NCBI GenBank assembly: GCA_029990175.1
Contig: JARKIP010000011.1
Span: forward strand, 24,836,001 to 24,900,000
DNA from: Petunia secreta
Lineage: Eukaryota; Streptophyta; Magnoliopsida; Solanales; Solanaceae
DNA: 64,000 bases
Direction of reading: 5' to 3'
Part shown: in pieces, positions 47,001 to 56,314 of the stretch
Position numbering within the stretch: position 1 is the stretch's first letter
Layout of the letters: the number at the start of each line of letters is the position of its first letter
Made by a program: the position numbers and the translations under genes
The notes under the pieces: model-generated
Database searches by the model: none
The model's input: only the letters and a program-made list of their open reading frames with translations
What the model was told of the DNA's origin: nothing

Positions 47001-48137
47001 TTTAATATTTGTTTTTCTTTCTGAAAACAAGTCCAAACCCAAAAGAGAAGACGAAAGATTATGAATTTGTGTTGACTGTACCTTGAGCTGCTACCCTTGA
47101 ATTGGTGCATCATATTATCCAGCTTATCAAAATCATAAGGTCCATTTGCCCTGCATACAACCAAATCAGTAAACATTTGTTCCTCGTCAGAATTCATTTC
47201 TCGCAAACTTTTTCCTTCAAACTATATCACGAGGAGATGTGGTGGAACGAATAGGATTCCTATTCATCCTCAACAATAAATTAATCTCTAGTTCGAGCTC
47301 TGATAGAGAGCGCTTTCCCAGTTAATGAATCTTAGGCAGCACAAACTCGGATTAGTATAGCCAGTGGTAACAGATACAGGTTGGCAGTTGATTAATATAC
47401 TCTCTACTAGGAATAATTTCATTAATTCCAGAGTTGAACCAAGACTTAAAGAGTGAAGGGATATCCTACCACAGAGGATTTAACAAACAAACTGTGTTTT
47501 CATGCTGAGAATTAGTAAGATGATTTTTCCTTCTTCCAGGAATTGAGGGGTGTCTTTTGCCTGTTTCTTTTTCTTATCGTTTAAAAGGCAGTGATTCTAC
47601 TTAAGACCATATAGGAAACTACATTTAAGATAAACTACCAATATGCATTATTAAGAAAAGTCGCATGAGATTAGGCAAACATGATAAACGTAAGAGAAAA
47701 AAAGTCCCAACTTCAATTCTAAAGTAAAGTTGGTACTTGATTTATAAAGATGATATATATGTCTGTACTCTTTGAGAGTGACTTACAGTGCAAGCTCAAT
47801 ATTACGGATCAATCTAACTGAATCAGTGAAAAACAGGTTGACAACTTCCTCCACGAAGTTAGGGTTAGCATCATCTTGCAGTTCTTCAAGTTGAATAAAT
47901 TGTTCGTCTAGGTATTCCTACACATACATACCATACAGTTTCAGTCGACAAAAAAAAAAAACATCTTATCAAGTGCTGTATCAAATGTCAAAGTATAATA
48001 AAGATCAGTGAATTGTGGATTACCTCATTAATATAAATGTTTATATCATATAAGAAAGAATTTTTAATACTAGTAAACAGTTATAACAAGACCTGATCGA
48101 AGAGGCTTCTCCTCATGTAGGCAGCTTGGCGTTGCAT
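38020..48137 (-). CDS. AHP: Histidine-containing phosphotransfer protein (AHP4-like), six coding exons
   Basis: It relays phosphate from cytokinin-receptor histidine kinases to response regulators, moving between cytosol and nucleus. Coding exons on -: 48093-48137, 47787-47917, 47082-47150, 45756-45827, 38140-38212, 38020-38040. All five introns are GT-AG, and phases join without a break to give 136 residues. The start MQRQAAYMRRSLFDQ is followed by YLDEQFIQLEELQDDANPNF. The phospho-acceptor is His74 in HQFKGSSSSIGA, created across the exon 3/4 junction. REC.HFQEYCNARNIEGC and KQEYATLKSKLDAYFQ form the last helices. The stop is TGA 38020-38022. Length is slightly below the usual ~150. Start and motif resemble AHP4-type members. 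The residue after DQ, Glu at the exon 2 start, is usually Gly. Intron 4 (38213-45755) carries a 7.3-kb copia element in the opposite direction; the other introns are 99-1254 bases. The last six residues are the least certain part. Confidence 0.9.
38316..38701 (+). repeat. Copia 5' LTR
   Basis: TATAAATA at 38436-38443 lies between perfect 9-base inverted arms CTACTGTAT (38419-38427) and ATACAGTAG (38441-38449). Confidence 0.95.
38703..38710 (+). other. Copia primer-binding site (short)
   Basis: TGGTATCA, one base inside the LTR; the match to initiator tRNA-Met stops after eight bases (then TATG). Confidence 0.7.
38711..40069 (+). other. Copia untranslated leader
   Basis: AT-rich, with many repeats of TTAGTTTAA-type words between 39.5 and 39.75 kb. 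No gene seen. Unusually long for a copia element of this size. Confidence 0.6.
40070..41394 (+). pseudogene. Copia gag and protease (frameshifted)
   Basis: Starts MSTAAKNIVAELNKGLKLNG at 40070 with the copia gag domain (ETWSLKVQYVLEEQEALEAI, ITLLSTLDDGILREF, VRTHLRLMTNMIGELKDAGH). A one-base-type frameshift near 40605 ends the first frame at 40624. Reading resumes as IKTLEDVRRSLELEEDRLEA, a basic region, the zinc knuckle CFNCDKKGHYAKDC near 40862, and the protease motif WIVDSGATDHIT near 40993. The second frame ends at 41394 just before the integrase region. A +1/-1 shift here could in principle be programmed, but no slippery context is evident. Confidence 0.87.
41395..44236 (+). pseudogene. 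Copia pol (integrase, reverse transcriptase, RNase H), long intact stretch
   Basis: After a second frameshift near 41370 one frame runs uninterrupted to 44236. GAG-pre-integrase: WHARLGHIGQQRMQRLA, CENCLAGKSARKPF. Integrase core: FIDDYTRFGSVYL, RTDRGREYLS, GVAERRNRTLLEMVRSMM, so D, D and E are present. A serine-rich linker repeats PSGS four times. RT: LHQMDVKTAFLNGELDEE, YGLKQSSRQWY, YVDDILIAGND. RNase H: TDADHGGDLDERKSTSG, STMEAEYVALSKA, YCDSKAAVDATKNP. The stop after GLRRL is natural in position. More than 940 codons without a stop fits the very similar LTRs. Confidence 0.92.
44237..45272 (+). other. Copia 3' untranslated region and polypurine tract
   Basis: About 1 kb without a gene. It ends in a purine-rich tract GAGTGGGAGA directly before the 3' LTR at 45273. 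Confidence 0.6.
45273..45657 (+). repeat. Copia 3' LTR
   Basis: Same sequence as 38316-38701, including the TATA-centred dyad (45375-45383 and 45397-45405). Confidence 0.95.
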
Positions 48138-48211
48138 ATTTTAGTTATTAAGAGATTTCTCTCTTTGAAAAGGGGTAAATATATCATGCTCATGCAAAGG
48201 TTTTTGCGTGG

Positions 48212-48219
48212 TATATATA
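48212..48219 (-). promoter_or_regulatory. Candidate TATA box of the AHP-like gene
   Basis: TATATATA on -, 75 bases upstream of the ATG at 48137. A start about 30 bases downstream would give a 5' UTR of roughly 45 bases. Two out-of-frame ATGs near 48194 and 48188 would then lie just upstream of transcription start. Confidence 0.5.
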
Positions 48220-48598
48220 CAGGAGGAAGGTGAGAAAAGTCAAAGACAAAAAGAAATTCAAAGGTGCATGGTCCATGTTCGCAATTTTTTTTTTAAAATC
48301 ACAACAGTGCATATATTTATAATAGTCACCCTCAATAGTATTTACTATAATAGCTAAGTTTGGAACCAATATTATATAACAAATGTAAAAATATATATAT
48401 TACAGCATTTTGCGATAGCAGCCAAAACATATCCAAACAAATGATGCTATTATATTATTCGTCATGATAACAACATTGTATTGCTAAAGGTTTAGAACGT
48501 ATACAAATTAATTGGTAGTGCTAAATGAACAACTCAGTGATTAAAAGAACACAATTCAAATTGTTTTGGAATCCAATTGGTCTCGTTGCTTCTTTTAA
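48220..48598. other. Upstream region of the AHP-like gene
   Basis: AT-rich promoter-side DNA between the TATA box and the MITE. No coding sequence or clear binding-site cluster seen. Confidence 0.4.
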
Positions 48599-48606
48599 TT
48601 AACCAT

Positions 48607-49635
48607 TCGGAAAAGGGCCAATTTTACCCCCTCAACTATTAGAAATGGGTGAACTATACACTTCGTTTGGTTTTGGTCTCAAAAATACCCTTCATGTTAG
48701 TCCAATGGCTCAAAACTAAAGTACCTAAGTTAAACTTTTTCCTATTAAATACAATTTCCTTGCTGATGTTGATGTCCAGCTAGGAAATAAAAGCGCTCCT
48801 TTTATATTTGATGTGTTGTTTTTCTCCCTTTAACTAGTCCAGTTTACCCCAACAAAAAAGCTTAGAAACTTCTCCCAAATATTCACAACAACACGCTATT
48901 AAGTAATATATTTCAATTTTTTTAAAATTACACATAGAAAATCAACTGAAATTTCCAGTTGTTTCAAAAACTGCAGCAATGGCGGAATTCTCTATCCTTT
49001 CTTATTGTGACAACAAAAAAATTGTATAAGAGTTCATGTCACAAGCTATAGACCATTTTGTTCTTACCAAGTTATTGTCTTAATTACTTGGCCCAAAATT
49101 AGTTTTACAAGCCTCAAATCCTTTCCAATAGCTCCAACAACTTCAAAATCCTCTAATATCATAATAAATTTCAAAGTTTCTATCCTCGGAAATCCAAAAC
49201 ATCCCCAAAAGTCACAAAAAATATGATAAAAAAATAATAATAAATAAATAGAAGGAACCCAGTTGAGGAAAGGGTTTTAGGTGACGTTGGAAGATGATTT
49301 TGTTCAATATCCAGTAAAATTGAAGGTAAACTTGATTGAAAATGATATATATATTTTTCAAAATCCATATGAGAAAAAAGGGGTAAAGCCTATCTGTGTA
49401 TAACCAAAGGAAACAGGGGTGGGGTTGGGTGGAGGCTTTATTTCCTAGCTGGACATCCACGTCAACAAGAAAATTGTATTTTAATGGAAAAAAAATCTAA
49501 CTTGGTACTCTGTTAGTTTTGAGGGGTATATTTGAGTCATTGGACTAACATGTAGGGCATTTTTTAGACCAAAACCGAACTGAGGGTATAATTGGCCCAT
49601 TTTCAATAAAGTGGGGTAAAATTAGCCCCTTTCCG
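48607..49635. mobile_element. Foldback MITE, hAT-like (8-bp TSD, about 190-bp TIRs)
   Basis: The two ends are inverted copies for roughly 190 bases: CGGAAAAGGGCCAATTTTACC on the left, CGGAAAGGGGCTAATTTTACC on the right complement, through to GATGTCCAGCTAGGAAATAAA on both. TTAACCAT repeats directly at 48599-48606 and 49636-49643. 8-bp TSDs fit the hAT superfamily. The centre holds no transposase, so it is non-autonomous. It lies about 0.4 kb upstream of the AHP-like TATA box. Confidence 0.85.
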
Positions 49636-49643
49636 TTAACCAT

Positions 49644-50185
49644 AGGTGTCATGTACATCTAAGTTTTTTCCCCTTCTATTTTAGTTATTCCCTTAGACCA
49701 GAATTTTACCTAATATATTCAGTTTAGATCAAAATGGAAAAGATCAATGCATGCATCTATTGGTTAGACTTATTTTGCGTTATCTGGATTCCTATTTCTT
49801 TATCAGATGATGTGGTATATATATCCTCAAGGAGAAAAGTGGGAGCAAATAAAATGCGGAAACAAAATAAATGAAACAGTACAAGTAATATGTACTCCTC
49901 GAACACTGTCTATCGTCAAAGAGCAAAAATACACAATTTTTATTTGTCAGTTTTCTAGAAATTACTGGAAAAAGCTTTGGGTAAAAAAAATCGAAATATT
50001 TTTAAAAAACAAACACCAACTAGAAGAGAAATAAGTACAAGTTTAACATTTAATGAAAATGCAAGAACCACTTGCCTTTGGCCAATTAACATTCTGCGCT
50101 ATTTGAAGTACTTTTTTAAAAAAAAAAAATTGTGACATTGTAATAGGTTTCTTTTCAAAATATATTTAAAAATATATTTTATTAG
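49644..50185. other. AT-rich intergenic DNA
   Basis: No gene or repeat family recognised; the short open frame at 49807-50034 has no coding character I recognise. Confidence 0.4.
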
Positions 50186-50291
50186 CCGAGGGTCTATCGT
50201 AAAAAAACCTCTCCAGCTGGATGGGGTAAGTCTACATCTCACCTCTCTAGATTCTACTTGTGGTATAACACTGAATATGTTGTTGTTGTGA
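50186..50291 (+). mobile_element. TS-SINE-like 3' fragment (Solanaceae)
   Basis: CCGAGGGTCTATCG, AACCTCTC, GGGGTAAG, ACTTGTGGTATAACACTG and the closing ATGTTGTTGTTGT match the order and wording of the 3' region and TTG-repeat tail of the Solanaceae TS SINE. The tRNA-derived 5' part is missing or unrecognisable. Many substitutions suggest an old copy. Confidence 0.7.
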
Positions 50292-51365
50292 TATTATTAT
50301 TAATTTTTTAGCAAATCATTAATGAAGTTAGCTGTTTTAATAGTTATCCTTTTTTTATGTTTTACTTTACGTTCCACACTTACAGGCTGTATATTCAAAT
50401 ATTCCTTGATTAGCTAGAAAAAATGAAAGGTTCTTTTTATTATTTTATTGGTGTCTTTACTATGAGTAAACACAAAGGTACTTTTAAGTTCGGACAGAAA
50501 TTCTGGAATAAAGAGTTTATAGGCAAAAAGAACAATTAGCCCTGTCTCCATGTCGACTTAACTACAAAAATGTTTTTAAGTATTTAAACAAGTATATAAG
50601 TAACTACACTTTTCTGCATCTTAAGTGGTTTAAGCACATGCTAACTCGTTTCAAGAACAATTTTTGTGGTAATCATATATTATATATACAACCTAAAAAT
50701 GACGAAAAAACTACATCCTAAAAAATGGAAGAATTTCTGTCTATATAATTTTAAATTATGTAATGCAAAAGATATATAATAATATATTTTAAATTGCAAA
50801 ATCACTTTCTTACACTCTTTGTTAGAAAAAGATAAGAAGGTAAAATTGCAGGATTTTATATTTTTATTCTTCATTACTATATCGCACGAAGTCAAAAGAT
50901 CACATTCCATTCCAAAATAAATCAGTGTATAATCCACATGTAACCTAGTTGAAGTATGAGAACAGATACTTTCGCATTACGGTTTCTTCTGGAAATGATA
51001 TTAGAGAAGTTCCCTTTTGCATATCAGGCTAATTGATTGAGTTTCCTTCTCTTTCTTTGTACTTTACAGAAAAGAACGATAGTAAGATGTCCTACTTTTT
51101 GAAAGAATACATTTGTATATACACTTACTAAAAACAGCTCAAATTGAACAAAAACTTGCACATTTTTTACGATTGGACACGAGGTTCTTCCAACATTCCG
51201 AGTTTGATACAAAGACACTTGTATAAAGTATACAATACCCTAAAGTGGTAATGCACTAGCTAGAAGGATCACGTTGAAAAACTCCTTTTCTCAAAAGGGG
51301 CTTTATGATACAAGGCTATGATTATTCTAGCTTCTAACTTTTAATTTTTAAAAAGAGGGAAATTT
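50292..51365. other. AT-rich intergenic DNA / presumed 3' flank of the orphan exon
   Basis: No gene supported on either strand. If the exon at 51366-51497 is real, part of this region is its 3' UTR. Confidence 0.35.
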
Positions 51366-51497
51366 TTATGACCACGAATCAATGAAGTCTTTGGTAGGAT
51401 CGACATATTCCTTGATTCCAACCATTGGATCGTACAAGTCCCATGACAGACAATTGAAATCCACCAGGGCCATCACAGCGTCGTTATACAAAGGGAT
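51366..51497 (-). CDS. Orphan terminal exon of an unidentified gene
   Basis: On -, a good acceptor (TATATAAATTTAG) at 51498 opens a 44-codon frame ending in TAA. It reads IPLYNDAVMALVDFNCLSWD, then LYDPMVGIKEYVDPTKDFID and SWS. Codon use and composition are protein-like and richer in GC than the surroundings. I do not recognise the family. No partner exon is visible upstream: the intron would contain the TA microsatellite, the hairpin and the foldback element. It is either the last exon of a gene with a long intron or a fragment left behind by rearrangement. Confidence 0.35.
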   Translation of the reverse strand: MPLYNDAVMALVDFNCLSWDLYDPMVGIKEYVDPTKDFIDSWS

Positions 51498-51603
51498 CTA
51501 AATTTATATAACTTGATTAATTTTACTTTTACGGTACTTAGCATTGAACTTAATTTACTTTTAAAGTTATGATTAAATATGATAATAGTTGAAATTTTAG
51601 TGA

Positions 51604-51605
<2 letters not shown>

Positions 51606-51662
<57 letters not shown>
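51606..51662. repeat. (TA)n microsatellite
   Basis: About 28 uninterrupted TA units, flanked by ordinary sequence. Confidence 0.97.
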
Positions 51663-51666
<4 letters not shown>

Positions 51667-51820
51667 CAAAGAAATATGTTTAGGGTTGAAAATAATGAAT
51701 TTGGATGAACCCATTGCTGAAGGGTTGTATTCGCAAAAAATTTCATCGGGTGCCTTCCATAAGGAGTGGTTTTGCAAGTTTGATTCCGTTTAATAATGTT
51801 TTAATAAAATATTTTTATGT

Positions 51821-52030
51821 TGGCACGGGGCCAAGACTTCAGGGCACAAATTTGCAAGTGTTGGCTTTTATGCAAGAGGTCAAGGGCAAGTGTTGTCTCG
51901 CCAACACTTCATGTTATATGGGTAGAATGCAGGAAGTGATTGGAAGCGGTAATTGTTGCCTTTTGCCAATACATACGACCAAGTGTTGGCAAATAGAGAG
52001 GGATAAAGGGCATGTCTTGGCCCCGTGCCA
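51821..52030. repeat. 210-base hairpin with perfect 17-base arms
   Basis: TGGCACGGGGCCAAGAC (51821-51837) and its exact complement GTCTTGGCCCCGTGCCA (52014-52030) bound a segment. Within it AAGTGTTGG recurs three times directly and once inverted, including an inner AAGTGTTG/CAACACTT stem at 51889-51909. It could be a MITE or a hairpin-RNA locus; no flanking TSD was identified. Confidence 0.7.
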
Positions 52031-52119
52031 AGAGATTGACAGGAGTATTTCCGTTCACAATTTTTTTATTAAACTTATTGCTTATGGTGTCATATTTCTG
52101 CAAAAAGGCCTACCATAAC

Positions 52120-53065
52120 TATAGAAATTACAAAAAATACCGACATTATACACCTTACAAAATACTAATATTTTTTATATACTATATCCAAATACCAATA
52201 AAACTAACAAATTAGGGTTTTTTTCCTCCTTCTTCCTGCTGCCCTCTCCCACTGCTGCCACCCCAGTAGTCGCCGCCAGCCAGTCACCGCCGATCGCCTG
52301 CCAAAATTTTTATTTTTTGAAAAATGAAATATACAAAAATACACATAGAGACATTGATTTTTTTTTTTGAAATTACAGTTACAAAACACATATAAACAAA
52401 AAATACATGTACATACACAAAAAGAAATATGTTATACATACACTAGACACACACATATATATATAAGGATCTATGGATCTACAAATTAAACATACAAATT
52501 TATGTGTACCATGCTTAGACTTGAAATACACACACATAAACACATACAAAAATATATAATATATACTTAGAATACACATTCATACAATATATGCATACAT
52601 ACACTTTTAGTTTATGTAAACATATTCATGGACATACACAAATATACAGATACATACACCTGTATAAACTAGGCATATATTTACTTCCACCTTGAAACAA
52701 CCACTATAACTACCAACACATACATATACATGAAAATACAAAGGTATACACGTATATAAACATACAAAAAAACATATCAGAGCTTCAGCACCCGTCGCCG
52801 GAGCAGTCACGCAACAGCAGCCACCGCGCAGCAGGAGTCACATCGCAGCAGCAGTCACCACCCAACATCAACAAATCAGAGCAATGCGGAGCAGCATCGA
52901 AGGCGAGTCGGTGGAGGGGAGAGAGAAAGAAAGAAAAAAAACACTAGATTTAGGTGTTAAAGAGAAGGAAAAATGTGAAAATGGTATGTTTTGTAATAAA
53001 CTATACAAGTATCAGTACATTTTGTAATTTCTCAATAATATCAATATATTTTATAATGTAGGTGC
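52120..53065. mobile_element. Probable foldback/MULE-like element with imperfect long terminal inverted repeats
   Basis: The left end (GAAATTACAAAAAATACC, then TTACAAAATACTAAT, then AAATTAGGGTTTTTTTCC, then a GCC-rich block) is mirrored on the right (GTATGTTTTGTAAT, CATTTTGTAATTTC, ACACTAGATTTAGG, GC-rich block at 52790-52900). The AT-rich centre is full of ACATACA words and has no transposase. TSD not found, so boundaries are approximate. Confidence 0.45.
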
Positions 53066-53449
53066 GTAATGCGTCAACTAGCATAAATGTTGCTTCATTC
53101 AACCATGAGGAGAGTGATGTAATGAGAAAAAGTTCTTTCACCTCATCTGCATGTTATGTTCCTTTAGTAAAAAATGAGTGTATTGCACTTAGTGCACCTC
53201 ATAAGACACTATAGGGGCTGTTTTGCCTAAGTCTTCAATCATTTGCCGCCTAAGAAACCTCTTTCCACTGCCGCCTAACTGCTTCTCCTTCTTCAGCTTG
53301 GATTGAATCTACTCCACCTGTCGACTTTCTTTCTTGAATTTGGAATAGAACTTAAACTCGAACAACATCAACTTCACTCTAATTGTGAACCTTTTTCATC
53401 TTCAACTCAGCACCAAGTCCTTTGTCAATCATCAAAACCTATGTCAACA
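53066..53449 (-). repeat. 3' LTR (partial) of the second Sirevirus
   Basis: On - it starts TGTTGACATAGG immediately after AAAAAGAGGAATT, the PPT context also seen at 14140-14155. The distal end is cut off by the foldback element near 53065. Confidence 0.6.
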
Positions 53450-53872
53450 AATTCCTCTTTTTAATGATGACAAACAATATTCTCTTACTTAAGGTTAGCA
53501 AGAACCTGTACACATAAACACTAAATCAAGAACCAGGGTAAATACTGTTAGACATAAACTAGGTCAAAAACACACACACTATCTAAACAATATTTAACTT
53601 CCCCCTTTAGGTGTCATCAAAAAGTTCACAGCTAAGAACCTGCATAACTTAATAAAATTAAGTTGACTCTAGTGTCATATGCAGCTAGCCAACATATCTT
53701 GTCAAGAACCTGTTCCAGATATAAATAGCAGTAATGGTGGTAACAGATTAAAATTTTTAAAGTTCCAAACCTGCATAAATATCCAGAACATTTTCCAAAA
53801 CATGCATAAAAGAGAAATTGTCTTAACATGCCAACATAAACAACTAGGTGATATGAGCAAGGGACTGGTTCA

Positions 53873-55846
53873 TGTCTAGGAGCTGTCAGGAATATGGAAA
53901 TGAGCAAGCAACTTCGCAAGACGCTTCGAATTTGCTTCTTTCTCTCGTTCTAGCTCCACGTCCAGCCTTGCATTTTTCAGCATTCATTAAGCTAATTTCT
54001 CTGCTTGCCTCTCTAGTTGCCTCCTATAGACATCTACTCTCTTGTCCAACCTACCGACATGCACTTCCTCAGTTTCCTCCTCTAAATTGATTGGTTCATC
54101 TGCAGGTTCACCATCCAACAAGTAATCCCACGATTTCAGAATGTTCCTTCCAAAGCCGTCATTATGGTCCAGCTCAGTCCACTTTCTAACAGGCACCCCA
54201 TAGAACTCAAACAATTTTCCCAGAAAAAACCCCTAGACCACAGCATGCTTCCCCAACTCCATATTCACGATGCAACTAATATGCTTTATCATCAAACCCG
54301 ATAGATTAATATGAACCTCACGATCTATCAGGTCCATGTAGGTAAGGTCAAAAAAGCTTGCCTCACTTCTTCTCTCAGACCTCTGCAACAGGTTATTCGG
54401 AACGAACTCAAAGAGCAATTAGTCAAATGAGGCCAATGCTTTTTTTTTTAACTTGTGTAGCCCTTGACAACTTGGGTTTCCTAGAGAAAATTCGAAATAC
54501 CTCCAAAGTAGACACACCATCAGACCTTGTTGACCATGAGTTTCGTATATACTCACAATACCTATCGGATGTAACACTAACACCACACCCATTTCCTTAC
54601 AATCAAACTGGATAAACACACCTTTCATAATGGTCGTGACAATACCCTCTTTTACAGTGCAAATGGTGTAAAATTCTCAAACCTCTCGATCATAAAGCTT
54701 ACGAGTTTCCTCGGTAAACAGGTTCTGCCAAACTTGAGCGTTCAGCTTTTCCACCAGCTGAGTCGTACCCTCCAGCTCAAGTTCAGCATGAATATTACCC
54801 TTCACAAGGGGCATACCTGTAAACCAATTCACTTTATTCGCCCTTGAACTAATAACTATTTTCGCCTTTGAACCTTTCCTGCCCTCTACTGGTTCCTCAA
54901 CATCTTTTCACTATGTTCCCTACAGGAACCTCTAGTAGTAGGCCTTCTTACATGACCACCAGCTCTTCTGCTAGTTTCTCAATAGTCGCCCTAGTGATTT
55001 CCAGAACCAACACCTTCACAGCTAGCCACACGTTTACCTCCTTTCACTAGTCTCATTTTTTTCACATACTTTACCAAGATATCCTCTTGAGGTCTTTTCT
55101 CAACCTTTCTTTTTAGTTCTTTTACCAACACGACCTCAGCATCGCTATCAGAATCAACCAGATCTTGAGGAGTTGGGTTAAGCCCATCCTCTTGCAAAAT
55201 CATATTCAAAGGTTATGTATAACCTATTCCCTATAGATTTATATCCTCATTTTATCTGTTCCTTCCAAATCTGCATCTTTACTACCAAGAAACATAATGG
55301 GTGAACCAAGTTCTTTCACTGGTTCCTCAGTTGGTTCAGCAGATTACTCCAACTCTCCATCTCTTTCAACTACTTCATTCAGGGGACCAGTCGCAGAAAC
55401 ATGATCTTTGACTGGTTCCTTCAACACCACATCATCTAACTTACTCTCTGCATGTTCAATTTTCTCACTCACTTTTTGTTCTACCACTTATTTTCCTAAT
55501 GAACTAGGCACACCGACACCATCTTTACCTAAATCCAACGGTGATTCAGAAGCTACATTACTTTTTATCACAATAGAAGGCTCAGGAATACTGGAACTTA
55601 CCTTTTCAGAATTCTTTGGCATTTTCTTGATTCACCACAGCTTCTTCCACCACAATCATTGCTGGAAAATCTTCCCCTAACTAGCAACTTCCTCAAATAC
55701 CTTTCTTTACCTTAGCATTGCAAATCATTTCGCCATTGCCACTGACCGACTTGCTGCAAGTTGGTTTGCCCCACATTCCATTTGAGTTTTAAGATTTTAG
55801 GTTTAGATGAAGCAGGGTTAGTGGTGTTGTTTGAAATAGTAGACAT
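53873..55846 (-). pseudogene. Env-like third ORF of the second Sirevirus
   Basis: Starts MSTISNNTTNPASSKPK at 55846 on -. Fragments in several frames follow: acidic linker pieces, then FEFVPNNLLQRSERRSEASF with FFDLTYMDLIDREVHINLSG near 54.4-54.3 kb, which matches the conserved domain of the env-like ORF at 13.1-13.2 kb. After FEFYGVPVRKWTEL near 54.2 kb comes a coiled-coil tail (RLDKRVDVYRRQLERQAEKL). Numerous stops; function of the family unproven. Confidence 0.7.
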
Positions 55847-56314
55847 TTTTTAGAGTGTTTAGAGAGAGAAGGAGAAGGGCTTTCAAAAAAAAGTTATGTG
55901 TACTTAGACGATATAAACAATATGAGACACAAATACACATAATCTGATTACTTAAGGGATAAGGGAAGGGTTAGCGTCTGTATAGGGAAGTGAAAGGCGG
56001 CGATAGGATGTTAAAAAGCTACATGCCATTATTACTTATAGGAGTTGACGCCATTATTACAACTTGGCCACATAATACAATCAATCTTAAGTATATATAA
56101 ATGGATTTGCACCTGAATGTGTATGCACCAAGTTCTTCATGACTTGTTCCTCCACTTATAAGTTTATTTGCTAGTATCTATATCATGAAAATAGGTTCTA
56201 ACAAGGTTAGCAAGCAAATATTAACGTTACAAGAGTAGAGTCAAACAAACTTTAAGTTAAACAAATAGACATAAACTTTTCTAGCTAATCATTGGGAGGA
56301 CCTGGTGCTGCATC

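Noticed and set aside
46991..47206. 71-codon open frame on - spanning HQFKGSSSR
   Set aside because: It reads through exon 3 of the AHP-like gene into both introns; splicing gives the correct HPt frame, so it is not a separate gene.
52379..52810. Hydrophobic-looking open frames on - rich in Tyr, Cys and Val
   Set aside because: They translate ACATACA-type simple sequence in the centre of a foldback element.
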